Positions 26,226-36,500 of a stretch of 64,000 nt of DNA are shown piece after piece. This DNA is from Limosilactobacillus antri DSM 16041. GTDB lineage: Bacteria > Bacillota > Bacilli > Lactobacillales > Lactobacillaceae. Below the pieces are notes generated by a model. The model had not been told where the DNA came from, did not search any database, and worked only from the letters and a program-made list of their open reading frames with translations. Position 1 is the stretch's first letter. Each line of letters begins with the position of its first letter. The stretch lies in NCBI RefSeq assembly GCF_000160835.1, contig NZ_GG700733.1:643459-707458 (forward strand), in the 5' to 3' direction. The translations under genes and the position numbers were made by a program.

Positions 26226-26822
26226 TTGAAAAACGAAAATCATGGCAATATGTATTTATGCGGGTGTGTATTATTCTTTTTGCTTTTACAAGCTTTAAAG
26301 CCAAATGGAACTGCTAGATCTCATAGGTCTGGTGGTCACGATAAACATTCGGACTCAATCGTGATGAAGGATCTGATTTACACATTTACAGGTAGTTATG
26401 ACTTTGGGTCTGTGAAAGATACTTCACAATACAAAGAAGGAAAAATTGAAGGAACAATAAATCTTCCCTTCAACAATGGAGCGGTAATAAATGCATTTGA
26501 AGCTCTTATACATAAAGACCACTCACTGGTTTTGTCTAGAATGAAGGAATTCACGAACAAACATATTAATCGCGATGTCGGTGGGTGGCTTGTGAGTGCA
26601 ATCCTGGAGATCATTAGGTGCGACAATACTATTGGAGATAAGTGCTTATTTTATGTAAAAAGTGACAAACAAGCATTAACTAAGGATCAATTGCTAAAGA
26701 CTGATAAATTTGAGTTAGAACCATTTTTAGTTGGAATACTTTTTTTCATTTTGGTCGAAAGGCAAGGGAAAAATCAGAATGGAATGGCAACTTTAGACCA
26801 GTTAGGTCAAAAAAAAAGCTAG
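26226..26822 (+). CDS. Uncharacterised protein, first part of an A9-split gene
   Basis: A 198-aa product starting at TTG 26226 (ATG 26250 is an alternative). It has an N-terminal hydrophobic helix (MYLCGCVLFFLLLQALKP), a central soluble part (VMKDLIYTFTGSYDFGSVKD, NNGAVINAFEALIHKDHSLV, WLVSAILEIIRCDN) and a second hydrophobic stretch (LVGILFFILVE). Not a family I recognise with confidence; it resembles small accessory proteins of ABC-type three-component defence systems. The frame stops just after a run of nine A (26809-26817); skipping one base there continues into the next frame, which is open to 27117. The full product would be about 297 aa. Confidence 0.6.
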   Translation: MKNENHGNMYLCGCVLFFLLLQALKPNGTARSHRSGGHDKHSDSIVMKDLIYTFTGSYDFGSVKDTSQYKEGKIEGTINLPFNNGAVINAFEALIHKDHSLVLSRMKEFTNKHINRDVGGWLVSAILEIIRCDNTIGDKCLFYVKSDKQALTKDQLLKTDKFELEPFLVGILFFILVERQGKNQNGMATLDQLGQKKS

Positions 26823-26859
26823 AAAACCAAGGAGATTTGATTCTAGGATTGGTCAATCT

Positions 26860-27117
26860 ATGGCTGAAAATATTACTGTGACTGAATGGCATGAAGATAA
26901 TTATTCAATTAATGAAGAAACTAGACAAAACAAAAAAGCTTCTACGGAAGACTCCGCAGAAGCTGATGTAATAGAAAAGACAAATCAAAGACAGAAAAGC
27001 AATGATTCAAAAGAAAAAGATGGACAAACGATGATCAATCATCAAACGAACATAATCCAAAATGGTGACCATAATGTTAATGTAACAAATAACGGAACAA
27101 TGAATCTTAAATTATAA
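26860..27117 (+). CDS. Second part of the A9-split gene, N-rich C-terminal motif
   Basis: An 85-aa frame from ATG 26860 with no good ribosome site of its own; it is open upstream back to the A9 run, so it is probably the C-terminal tail of the preceding gene. It is acidic and lysine-rich (TEDSAEADVIEKTNQRQKSN) and ends in a short beta-prone motif, IIQNGDHNVNVTNNGTMNL. A very similar motif opens the next gene, which suggests direct contact between the two products. It could also be translated separately. Confidence 0.5.
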   Translation: MAENITVTEWHEDNYSINEETRQNKKASTEDSAEADVIEKTNQRQKSNDSKEKDGQTMINHQTNIIQNGDHNVNVTNNGTMNLKL

Positions 27118-27130
27118 GGGATGAAAATAA

Positions 27131-27784
27131 TTGAGTAATGATTTAATTCAGAATAATGATATAACCTCTACTAAAATAAGTGGTATGCCGCTTAATCAAT
27201 TAGAACAAAATGGTCAAAAAAACATCAACATTACAAACAATCAAGGCGGGACTATTAATCTTAATATTCATGATTCGTCATCTCAGAATTATGAAACTGA
27301 GGATTTAATGGCTGTTCAGGCATTTAGCAAAGTTTACTATCAATTATTAGTTACGGATGTATTAGTTGGTGGTTCTGCAATAATTCCTGCGAATCGGTCA
27401 CTGCTTTCCAATATGGTTCCTATCGAAATATTTAATTCATGTTCAGAACTTTCTGATCAAGGAAAGGAAAAATTGGAAACCTTCCCTGCTATTGTTTGTC
27501 GAAGGAATACTGAATATTATGGTAAAACTAGTCTTTCACAGTCGGCATGGTATTGCCGTATAACTGGCGTTTTGGTAGAAGAAAATGTAATAAGAGTGCT
27601 TTTTCATTCGTTAGGGTCATTTGAACAGAACAAGTTGGGTGACCAGCAAAATGCTTCTTGTTTTGGTATTAATACAGATTGTATGCTGACAGATTTGAAT
27701 TTAACAGGATGGTATGTGCATAAGATCAATATTTTTAACGCTTTTGACAAGGCTGGCATAACTGTGATGCCGCGTCCTGATTAA
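27131..27784 (+). CDS. Uncharacterised protein with N-terminal N-rich motif
   Basis: A 217-aa product from TTG 27131. Residues ~24-45 (LEQNGQKNINITNNQGGTIN) repeat the motif that ends the upstream frame: Q-N-G-x-x-N-[VI]-N-[VI]-T-N-N ... G-T-[MI]-N-L. The remaining domain (AFSKVYYQLLVTDVLVGGSA, FPAIVCRRNTEYYGK, SAWYCRITGVLVEENVIRV, WYVHKINIFNAFDKAGITVM) looks like a compact alpha/beta fold with no recognised catalytic motif. It stands 13 bp after the previous frame and 20 bp before the ABC ATPase gene, so the three form one operon. Confidence 0.6.
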   Translation: MSNDLIQNNDITSTKISGMPLNQLEQNGQKNINITNNQGGTINLNIHDSSSQNYETEDLMAVQAFSKVYYQLLVTDVLVGGSAIIPANRSLLSNMVPIEIFNSCSELSDQGKEKLETFPAIVCRRNTEYYGKTSLSQSAWYCRITGVLVEENVIRVLFHSLGSFEQNKLGDQQNASCFGINTDCMLTDLNLTGWYVHKINIFNAFDKAGITVMPRPD

Positions 27785-27803
27785 CTTATTTTGGAGATAT
27801 AAC

Positions 27804-30095
27804 ATGGAAAAACTGAGATCAGAAATCACAAGTGTAGCTATAAGTGATGCTACCTTTAAGAAGAATTCACCGGCAATCCATCCAACGTTTATTAATTATT
27901 TCTTTGGCAACAATGGTACAGGAAAATCTACTATTGCCAAAACGATAAAGTCAGGCAATGGGGTGACTTTTAAGTATAGCAACAACCAAAATGATTATGA
28001 GATTTTACTATACGACCAAAATTATATTGACGAAAATATCAAAGAATATAATGGACTACCGGGCGTCTTTACCGTGAATAAAAAGAATGCTGACATTGAA
28101 AAAGAAATTGCTTCGTTATTAGAAAGGGAAGAACATTGCAAGAAAGAAATTAATGATGCAAATTTAAGCATAGAAGAATTAGAAGGTAAACATAATAAAT
28201 TAGAAGAACGACTAAAGTCAAAATGCTGGAAAAAGTCAAAATCAATTCGTGAACAATTTGTTAAAACACAAAGCGGATATCGTAGTTCAAAGCAAATTTT
28301 CCTTGATGAAGTAAGAAAACATAATGCCAAAGAACATGATTTAAAGCGATTGAGTAAGTTGTATTCGATCGCTTATTCTAAATCTGCACGACCTTATCCA
28401 ATGTTTAATGAAATTCAAGACATTACTAGTTTAGACAATGTTTCTGGCAATGAAGTATTATCTAAAGTAATTGTAAATTCTTCTAACACGAATTTGGCTG
28501 ATTTTTTGAAGAAAATAGGTGCAACAGAATGGGCACGACGGGGACATGAGCAATTTCACACAAAAGCGGATGGTAGGTGTCCATATTGTTCCCAACCACT
28601 GGATTCGGATTTTGAATCAGAATTTATTAAAAGCTTTGATGAGCAATATGAAAATAGCATACAAGAGTTAAGTGATTTCTTGAAAAGGTATCGTGGAATC
28701 GCAAATAATTTATTTATACCATTAGAGAAAAAGCCTGATCCATTATACCCTGCTGTTAAAATAGAAGAATATAATGATAAGCTTCAACTAATTAAGTCAA
28801 CAATTGCATCGAATATCGAAAAAATTAAATTGAAAATAAAAAAGCCATCAGAAATCGTAGCTTTAGAAGAAGTGACTCCCTTGTTGGAGGGTCTTTCTAA
28901 AATAATTGAAAAATTCAATAATTCAATAACTGAGAATAATGAAATTGTAACTTCTCGTAATCAAAAGCGTGAAGAATGTCAGAATGAGGTTTTCGAATAC
29001 CTAGCTAACATATTAAATGATGATATAGAAGAATTTGATTTAGTCAATAAAGAAATTAATAAAAGCATCCAAAATAAAAAGCATGTGGTGCAAACAGCTC
29101 TTGATAGTATAAGTAGCTTTAAGAAGAAAATAGAACGGCTTAATAAGCAAACAGTTGAAACTGAAACGGCAATGAATCATATAAACTTGATGCTTAAAGA
29201 TTCTGGATTTCAAGGATTTAGACTTGTTCCCAAACAGAAAGTGTCAGGTACACTAACTCGTAATTATGAAATTGTAAGAACTGAATCTGGTCAAGTTGCT
29301 AAAAATCTTAGCGAGGGTGAACGTAATTTCATCGCTTTCATGTACTTTTTGCAGCAAGTATATGGAAAAAATAGTACATCCGAAGAAATTAAAAAGAAAA
29401 TAGTAATCATTGATGATCCAGTAACCAGCATGGACAGTGGGACTATGTTTATTATCGGTTCTGAGATACGTAAATTAATCGAGATTTGTCGAAATAATGT
29501 TGATAATCGGGAAGGTTTAGCTTCAGGTGACTTAATTAAACAAATTTTTATTTTTACACATAATGCATTTTTTCAAAGAGATATAACTTATCTTCGTGCG
29601 AAAGAATATAAGTATGTTTCGTTTTATTTGATCACAAAGCATGATAATTGTTCAGAAATTAAGCTGTGTGAAAAAATTGATCCAAATTGTCCTACTCAAA
29701 AAGTGAATGTTAATCCTATCAAAAATGCCTACACTGCTTTATGGCAGGAATATAAAGAAACAAAAAGTTGTCTTTCATTAATGAATGTTATTCAACGTAT
29801 TTTAGAGTATTATTTTCTACAAATTTGCGGCTATACAGGTGATGATATACGAAAGAGGGTTTTGATAGACCATAGAGATGAATTTTCAGGCAAAGATGAC
29901 GGCACAGAACGATATCAACTGGTATCGTCAATGTTAGCTCATGTATCAGCTACTACTTCTGGAATTCATGATGACTTACTTTTTGTTGATAGTGATTCAG
30001 ATGAGAATATAGATCAGTATAGAAAAATATTTAAATTGATCTTCAGTTGCATGGGACAAGAGCAGCACTTTAATATGATGCTTGAGGAAGCATAA
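27804..30095 (+). CDS. Zinc-hook ABC ATPase, RloC/AAA_13-like
   Basis: A 763-aa ABC-type ATPase. Walker A FFGNNGTGKST is at residues 35-43. A long coiled coil runs from ~95 to ~460, broken by a CPYC zinc-hook motif at C259/C262. The ABC signature NLSEGERNFIAFMYFL (~505) and Walker B IVIIDDPVTSMDSG (~535) follow. The C-terminal domain has MNVIQRILEYYFLQICGY (660-677), like the RRILE motif of AAA_13 proteins related to the anticodon nucleases RloC and PrrC; here the first Arg is Gln664. RloC and PrrC genes are often linked to type I R-M, as here (hsdM starts 50 bp later). Nuclease activity is not proven by sequence. Confidence 0.75.
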   Translation: MEKLRSEITSVAISDATFKKNSPAIHPTFINYFFGNNGTGKSTIAKTIKSGNGVTFKYSNNQNDYEILLYDQNYIDENIKEYNGLPGVFTVNKKNADIEKEIASLLEREEHCKKEINDANLSIEELEGKHNKLEERLKSKCWKKSKSIREQFVKTQSGYRSSKQIFLDEVRKHNAKEHDLKRLSKLYSIAYSKSARPYPMFNEIQDITSLDNVSGNEVLSKVIVNSSNTNLADFLKKIGATEWARRGHEQFHTKADGRCPYCSQPLDSDFESEFIKSFDEQYENSIQELSDFLKRYRGIANNLFIPLEKKPDPLYPAVKIEEYNDKLQLIKSTIASNIEKIKLKIKKPSEIVALEEVTPLLEGLSKIIEKFNNSITENNEIVTSRNQKREECQNEVFEYLANILNDDIEEFDLVNKEINKSIQNKKHVVQTALDSISSFKKKIERLNKQTVETETAMNHINLMLKDSGFQGFRLVPKQKVSGTLTRNYEIVRTESGQVAKNLSEGERNFIAFMYFLQQVYGKNSTSEEIKKKIVIIDDPVTSMDSGTMFIIGSEIRKLIEICRNNVDNREGLASGDLIKQIFIFTHNAFFQRDITYLRAKEYKYVSFYLITKHDNCSEIKLCEKIDPNCPTQKVNVNPIKNAYTALWQEYKETKSCLSLMNVIQRILEYYFLQICGYTGDDIRKRVLIDHRDEFSGKDDGTERYQLVSSMLAHVSATTSGIHDDLLFVDSDSDENIDQYRKIFKLIFSCMGQEQHFNMMLEEA

Positions 30096-30145
30096 TAAAA
30101 TTATTGTCTAGTTGTAGAGTAATAGTAAAGGATGGAAAGCAATAA

Positions 30146-32245
30146 ATGTTAAAGATTGATACTTCTTGGGATGAACAACCAGTAGATATTACTAGTGAGG
30201 CGAACTTTATTTGGTCTATTGCCAATAAGTTACGTGGTACCTACATGCCTGATAAGTATGGAGATGTCATTATTCCGATGACTATTATCAGGAGATTTGA
30301 GTGTGCGTTAGAGCCGACAAAAGATAAAGTGTTGGCACAATATGAAGCAATGCCAACATACCCAGCTAGGGCGATGTACAAGATTAGTGGATTTCAATTC
30401 TATAACACTAGTAAATTCGATCTGCAAGAATTATGTAATGATCCTGATAATATTAATTCTAATTTCAAATCATATTTAGCTGGCTTTTCGGCAGATGTTC
30501 AAGAAATTCTCCGAAATTTAGATATTGAAAGTAACATTGACAAAATGGATAAAGGTGGATGCCTATATAACGTAGTTAAAGCATTCTCTGAGCTTGATTT
30601 AAGTGTTGCTAAATTTGATAGCATCAAAATGGGATACATCTTTGAAAATTTAATTGCCCGTTTTTATCAGAACGTTGACGCTGGGCAATTTTACACTGGC
30701 CGTGACATCATCCGACTTTGTGTTTCTTTATTACTTGCCGAAGGTAGTGAAGATATTTTAGAAGATAACAAGGTTGTCACTGTTTTGGATCAAGCTTGTG
30801 GGACCGGTGGTATGTTATCGACAGCATATACCTATTTAAAGCATTTGAATCCTACTGTTGATGTGCATCTCTTTGGTCAAGAATTAATGGGTCAATCATA
30901 TGCCGTTGGACTAGCTGAAATGTTAATCAAAGATCAAAATATCGATAATTTTAAACATGCAGATACCCTGAAGGAAGACTGCTTTCCGGATCAAAAAATG
31001 CGCTTTGTATTAGAAAACCCACCATTTGGTACTCCTTGGGGTGGGAAAGATGCAAAGCAAGGTCAGGAAGAGTCAGTTAAAGAAGAATATTTAAAAGGGG
31101 AGAGTAGCCGTTGGCCGGCAGGCTTGCCTAAGACTAATGATGCCCAATTACTATTTATTCAATCCGCTTTAAGCAAATTAGATGATAACGGGAGAGCGGC
31201 TATCATTGAAAATGGTTCATCGCTTTTTACCGGTAATACTGCTTCTGGTGAATCGCAGGTACGTCGTTGGCTGTTGGAAAATGATTATCTAGATACTATT
31301 GTGGCGATGCCGACTGACCTTTTCTACAACACAGAGTTAGCAACCTATATTTGGATTCTAAGCAAAAACAAGAGTCAGAAGCGAAAAGGTAAAGTTCAAT
31401 TTATTGATGCAACGAACATCTATGAAAAACTCAGGAAACCTTTGGGAAAGAAAAAGAACGAGTTTTCAAAAGAAAATCGTGAGCAAATTACTAAGTTATA
31501 TACGGACTTCGTGGAGAATGATATCTCACAAATTCATGACAATACTGAATTCATTTATCGTGAATACACTGTCATGCAGCCACTGCAACGTAGCTATGCT
31601 ATTACAGAACAACGTATTGAAAAAATGCTCCCTAATTTGAACAGCTTTTTTGATCCTGTTAAATTCAATGAACTACAGGAGAGCAACAAAAAGCTATCCG
31701 CCCGTGATGTAAAGAAGTTAACTAAATTTAAGAAAAACAAGCCAATCTATGATCAATTGATTTCTATTCTCAGGGATAACATTTCAGATAAGATTTATAA
31801 ATCACCTGAATCTTTTGCACCAGTTGCAGAAAATTTACTTTCAAACATTATTGATAAGAAGTTGCTTAAAAAGGTAGTTGATGGACTATCACAGATGGAT
31901 AAATCTGCTGAAATTCAAAACGATAAAAAGGGCAATATTATTTATGATAAGGATACTGCTGATACAGAAATCGTTAATATTAAAACTCCAATTGAACAAT
32001 ATATGGCTAAAGAGGTATTACCTTTTATTTCAGATGCAAAAGCCTTTTTTGAAGAAGATTTGGGTAAAAAGAAACCCGTTATTAAAACAGGTGCGGAGAT
32101 CCCATTTACTAGATACTTCTATAGATATCAGATGCCACAGTCTGTAGAGAAGCTACAAAATATGATTGATAATTTGGAACAATCAATTTCTGTGGAGATG
32201 AATAATTTGTTTGATAAAACAGGTGATGCAAATGCAAGTAAATAA
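30146..32245 (+). CDS. hsdM: Type I restriction-modification, methyltransferase subunit
   Basis: A 699-aa M subunit that methylates adenine with the S subunit. The N-terminal HsdM_N domain contains FIWSIANKLRGTYMPDKYGD. The Rossmann fold has VLDQACGTGGMLSTAYTYL (AdoMet, motif I) and FVLENPPFGTPWGG (motif IV, NPPF). The C-terminal part is helical and longer than average. The ATG follows AAAGGATGG. It overlaps hsdS, forming the operon hsdM-hsdS-hsdR. Confidence 0.95.
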   Translation: MLKIDTSWDEQPVDITSEANFIWSIANKLRGTYMPDKYGDVIIPMTIIRRFECALEPTKDKVLAQYEAMPTYPARAMYKISGFQFYNTSKFDLQELCNDPDNINSNFKSYLAGFSADVQEILRNLDIESNIDKMDKGGCLYNVVKAFSELDLSVAKFDSIKMGYIFENLIARFYQNVDAGQFYTGRDIIRLCVSLLLAEGSEDILEDNKVVTVLDQACGTGGMLSTAYTYLKHLNPTVDVHLFGQELMGQSYAVGLAEMLIKDQNIDNFKHADTLKEDCFPDQKMRFVLENPPFGTPWGGKDAKQGQEESVKEEYLKGESSRWPAGLPKTNDAQLLFIQSALSKLDDNGRAAIIENGSSLFTGNTASGESQVRRWLLENDYLDTIVAMPTDLFYNTELATYIWILSKNKSQKRKGKVQFIDATNIYEKLRKPLGKKKNEFSKENREQITKLYTDFVENDISQIHDNTEFIYREYTVMQPLQRSYAITEQRIEKMLPNLNSFFDPVKFNELQESNKKLSARDVKKLTKFKKNKPIYDQLISILRDNISDKIYKSPESFAPVAENLLSNIIDKKLLKKVVDGLSQMDKSAEIQNDKKGNIIYDKDTADTEIVNIKTPIEQYMAKEVLPFISDAKAFFEEDLGKKKPVIKTGAEIPFTRYFYRYQMPQSVEKLQNMIDNLEQSISVEMNNLFDKTGDANASK

Positions 32246-33494
32246 AGATAGTGGGATAAAATGGGTTGGTGAAATCCCAGATAATTGGGATTCTGTCCCG
32301 ATTTATTATGTATCCCAGGAAGTAAGAAAGAAAAATAATAATATTTCCCAAAAAGTAGCACTGAAGTTTACGTATGGGACTATCGTTAGGAAAAAGAACT
32401 TTAGTATTGAAGAAGATTCATCTTTAAGAAAAACTATTGAAAATTATAAGGTTGTAAAACCTAAAGATATAGTTATCAATGGATTAAATTTGAATTTTGA
32501 TTTTGTTACTCAACGAGTAGGTTTTGTAACTTTCCCAGGTGCCATTACTTCAGCATATATAGTTATTAGAGCGAAGAATAATATTAATGAGAAGTATTTA
32601 TTATATTTGCTAAAAAGTTATGATTCAGTAAAAGCATTCCACAATATGGGGGGAGGGGTAAGAAAGATACTAAATTTTAGTATACTATCAAAGATAAAAA
32701 TTCCTTTCCCACCAATGAAGGAGCAAAAGAGAATTACCGATTTTCTCGATAAAAAATGTGGCAAAATTGATAAACTTTTGTCTCAGATTAATGATGAGAT
32801 TGATACATTGAAGAAATATCAGCACAGTCTCATTATCCGTGTGGTAACAAAAGGATTAGATTCAAATGTACCAACGAAAGATAGTGGTATTGAGTGGATA
32901 GGTACAATGCCCGAAAAATGGAATGTTGTTAAGGGTAAATTTATTTTAACCCTGCTGGATAGACCAACTAAAAAAGATGATGAGGTAATTACTTGTTTTC
33001 GTGATGGACAAGTAACTCTTAGAAAAAAACGGCGTACTGATGGTTTCACTATATCAACAAAAGAAATTGGCTACCAAGGAGTAGACGTTGGAGATCTAGT
33101 AGTGCACGCTATGGATGGATTTGCTGGAGCAATTGGAATTTCTGATTCGCGTGGAAAGGCTTCACCTGTGTTGAACGTTATGGACTCATCTGAAAACAAA
33201 AACTATTTGAAATATTATTTAAGGTGTTGTGCATATCTAGGAGTTTTCAATGCATTAGCAAAGGGAATTAGAGTACGAACTGCTGACACTAGGTGGTCAA
33301 CTCTTGCTAATTTAAAATTTCCACTGCCTACTAAGAATGAGCAAAAAGATATTTCTGACTATCTAGACCAAAAATGTGCTGAAATTAGAGCATTAATTAA
33401 CGAAAAGAATAGACAATTAGACTTGCTTACAAAGTACAAAAATTCACTTATTTTCGAATATGTAACTGGTAAGAAACAAGTACCACAAATATGA
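32232..33494 (+). CDS. hsdS: Type I restriction-modification, specificity subunit
   Basis: About 420 aa with two target-recognition domains. Each half starts with KDSGIKWVGEIPDNW or KDSGIEWIGTMPEKW and ends with a conserved helix (MKEQKRITDFLDKKCGKIDK; KNEQKDISDYLDQKCAEIRA) that sets the spacing between half-sites. The halves differ in their TRDs, so the target is bipartite. I choose ATG 32232, after ACAGGTG; it overlaps the end of hsdM by 14 nt. There is only one hsdS and no inverted partial copy for shuffling. Confidence 0.92.
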   Translation: MQVNKDSGIKWVGEIPDNWDSVPIYYVSQEVRKKNNNISQKVALKFTYGTIVRKKNFSIEEDSSLRKTIENYKVVKPKDIVINGLNLNFDFVTQRVGFVTFPGAITSAYIVIRAKNNINEKYLLYLLKSYDSVKAFHNMGGGVRKILNFSILSKIKIPFPPMKEQKRITDFLDKKCGKIDKLLSQINDEIDTLKKYQHSLIIRVVTKGLDSNVPTKDSGIEWIGTMPEKWNVVKGKFILTLLDRPTKKDDEVITCFRDGQVTLRKKRRTDGFTISTKEIGYQGVDVGDLVVHAMDGFAGAIGISDSRGKASPVLNVMDSSENKNYLKYYLRCCAYLGVFNALAKGIRVRTADTRWSTLANLKFPLPTKNEQKDISDYLDQKCAEIRALINEKNRQLDLLTKYKNSLIFEYVTGKKQVPQI

Positions 33495-33503
33495 GGATGA
33501 TTA

Positions 33504-36500
33504 ATGATGCGGGGACAAATAAATGAACGATATGAATATCAACAAGAAATAATTAATCACTTGGTTGAAGAAGATGGATATGTCGAAAGGGATCATAGTA
33601 ACTTTGATAAAAAGTTTGCTATGGATCCAGAATTACTTTTTCAATTTCTAAAGGATACTCAGCCAGAAAAATTAGAAGAATTAACTAAGCAATTCAAAGA
33701 GGATACTGAAGAGACAATTATAAATACTATCAATAAATGTATTCTTAGTAAGAAAGGAAGTCTGCTTTCTGCATTAAAACATGGTGTTGATGTTAACAAT
33801 CAACATTTGACTTTGCTCTATAGTAAACCAGCTACTAACTTTAATCCTCAGCTTTCAAAACTATATTCCGAAAATATCTTTTCGGTAATGCAAGAAGTAT
33901 ATGCTGATAAAGAAAACAAAGAACGAATTGATCTCGTGATCTTCATAAATGGTTTTGCCACAATTAGTTTTGAACTAAAAAGCAATAGTCAAGGGCAAAA
34001 TTATGAAGATGCAATCAGGCAATACCGTACAACTCGAGATCCAAAGGATCGTTTGTTTCTCTTCAAAGCAGGTTGCCTAGTAAATTTTGCTATGGACACT
34101 GAAGAGGTTTACATGACTACCCAGCTGGCAAATGAAAAAACATTCTTTATGCCTTTCAATATGGGCAAGGGAGAAGGTGTAAATTCTGGTGCTGGGAATC
34201 CACAGTTTCCTGACAAATATAGTGTTTCTTATATGTGGGAAGATATCCTTAAAAAAGAAACTTTAGTTGAATTGATTACTAAATTTATCTTTATTGAGAC
34301 CAAGGAAAATAGAGATCCACTAACTGGAAAGAGAAAGGTACGCCAGCAATTAATTTTTCCAAGATACCATCAGTTGGATGTGATCCGCAAAACTTTAGCT
34401 GATTTGAAGATCAATAAGACATCCCAGAATTATTTAATTCAGCACTCAGCAGGGTCAGGAAAAACGAATTCTATCGCTTGGCTTGCACATAGATTAGCTA
34501 GTCTTCATGACAATGATAATCAGATTATTTTTGACAATGTCATCATTATGACGGATAGGGTGGTCGTTGATCGGCAGTTGCAAAAAGCAATAATGGGTAT
34601 TGAACACAAAGCGGGCCTTATTCGTGTCATGGATGATAGATGCACGTCTGAGGACCTTAAGCTAGCATTGGAAAGCAACACTAAAATTGTGGTTACTACA
34701 ATCCAAAAATTCCCATATGTAGTCGACTTGATTAAAGATGATAGTAATTCATCTGATGTTGCACTGAAAGATAAGAAGTTCGCTGTTATTATTGATGAAG
34801 CGCACTCATCAACTGCTGGCAAAGATATGATGGCCGTAACCGAAGCCTTATCCTCATCCGACAAATTTTATGAGCAAGATGTTCAAGATCAATTAGTACA
34901 AGAAATAGAAAGTTCGGGAAAACAAAAGAATGTAAGTATGTTTGCCTTTACAGCAACACCTAAACCGACTACTCTTCGTCTTTTTGGGCGTTTAGATAAA
35001 CATGGAAATTATCGAGCATTCCATTTATATAGTATGAAGCAGGCTATTGAAGAAGGATTTATTCTGGATGTTTTAGCTAATTACACAACATACCAAACGT
35101 ACTATGAACTTAATAAAGAGATTGCTGATGACCCAGAATTAAAGACAGCTGATGCCAAACGACAAATAGCTCAGCAAATAGATTTAGATGATCAAAATAT
35201 TGCTCAACGAACAAAAATTATTATTGACCATTTTAGAGAACATGTGATGTCAGAATTAGGTAATCAAGCTAAAGCAATGGTTATTATGTCGTCTCGTAAA
35301 GCAGCAGTTAAGTATCGACAAGCATTTGAAAATTATATTAACGACCATCATTATGATGATATGGGGATGCTTGTTGCATTTTCGGGTAAGGTTAACTCAG
35401 ATGACAATAAAGAAGAATTTACAGAAGCTTCGATGAATGGCTTACCAGAAGATCGTACGGCTAAAGAGTTTAATAAATCCGGATATCGTTTCTTGTTAGT
35501 GGCTAATAAATATCAAGTAGGATTTGACCAGCCTAAGTTATCTGCTATGTACGTCATAAAAAAATTGCGCGGAGTTAATGCAGTACAAACCCTTTCTCGC
35601 TTAAATCGTATCTGCCCGCCATATGAAAAGACTCCATTTGTGTTGGATTTTGTTAATGACTATAAGGATATTGAGGCCGCTTTTGCTCCTTATTACACTA
35701 CTACTTTATTAGCGGATACGGTTAATCCGCAATTAGTTTATAACTTAGTAGAGAAAATTGACGGATTTTATATAATTGATCCGCAAAATGTTGAGGGTGC
35801 AAATATTATTCTTCATAAAGCAAAAATTCAAAGTCGAGATAAGAAAAACCTTAATTTCTACTTTGGCGCTACGGAAAAGAAGATAGAAGAATTAGACGAA
35901 AATTCTCAACGTGAAGTTTTGACTACATTAAAGCATTTTGTGCGCTGTTATGAATTCCTTTTGCAAGTATCTAGCCTTAAAGATGAAGAATTACAGAAAT
36001 TATATAATTATGTATCTTATTTAATGAAGTACGTAAATATTAGTCGACCAGGACAGGGATATGACCTGACTGGGAAAATAAAAGCCAGCAAGTTTACTCA
36101 GAAAAAGACAGGTCAACATGTAGTAGGCACGAAACGATCAAATCCAGTGGTAAAGCTGCCGATGGCGGATGATGTTGTGCTTAGTGAGGATAAAAAGAAA
36201 AAACTATCCGCAATTATTGAAGAAATTAATCAGACCACTGGATCTAATTTTGATAAGGACGTTGCTGTTAAATCCATGCTTCAAATTAGGGATCTAATGA
36301 TGAAGTCAGATAACTTAAGGAGCAGTGCCGAAAATAATAATGAGCATGACTTTGAACTATCTTACTTTGATCATATTGACGATATGTTGATTGAGGGGCT
36401 TGAACACAATAAAGACTTTTTCACTTTGCTGCTTAATAATAATGATATTAAGAAGGAAGTTTTGGGGACTTTTGCTGAGGAAATATACAAGTCACTACGT

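Noticed and set aside
26860-27117. Treating the 85-codon frame as an independent antitoxin-like gene
   Set aside because: There is no ribosome site before its ATG and the frame is open back to the A9 run, so a continuation of the upstream gene is more likely.
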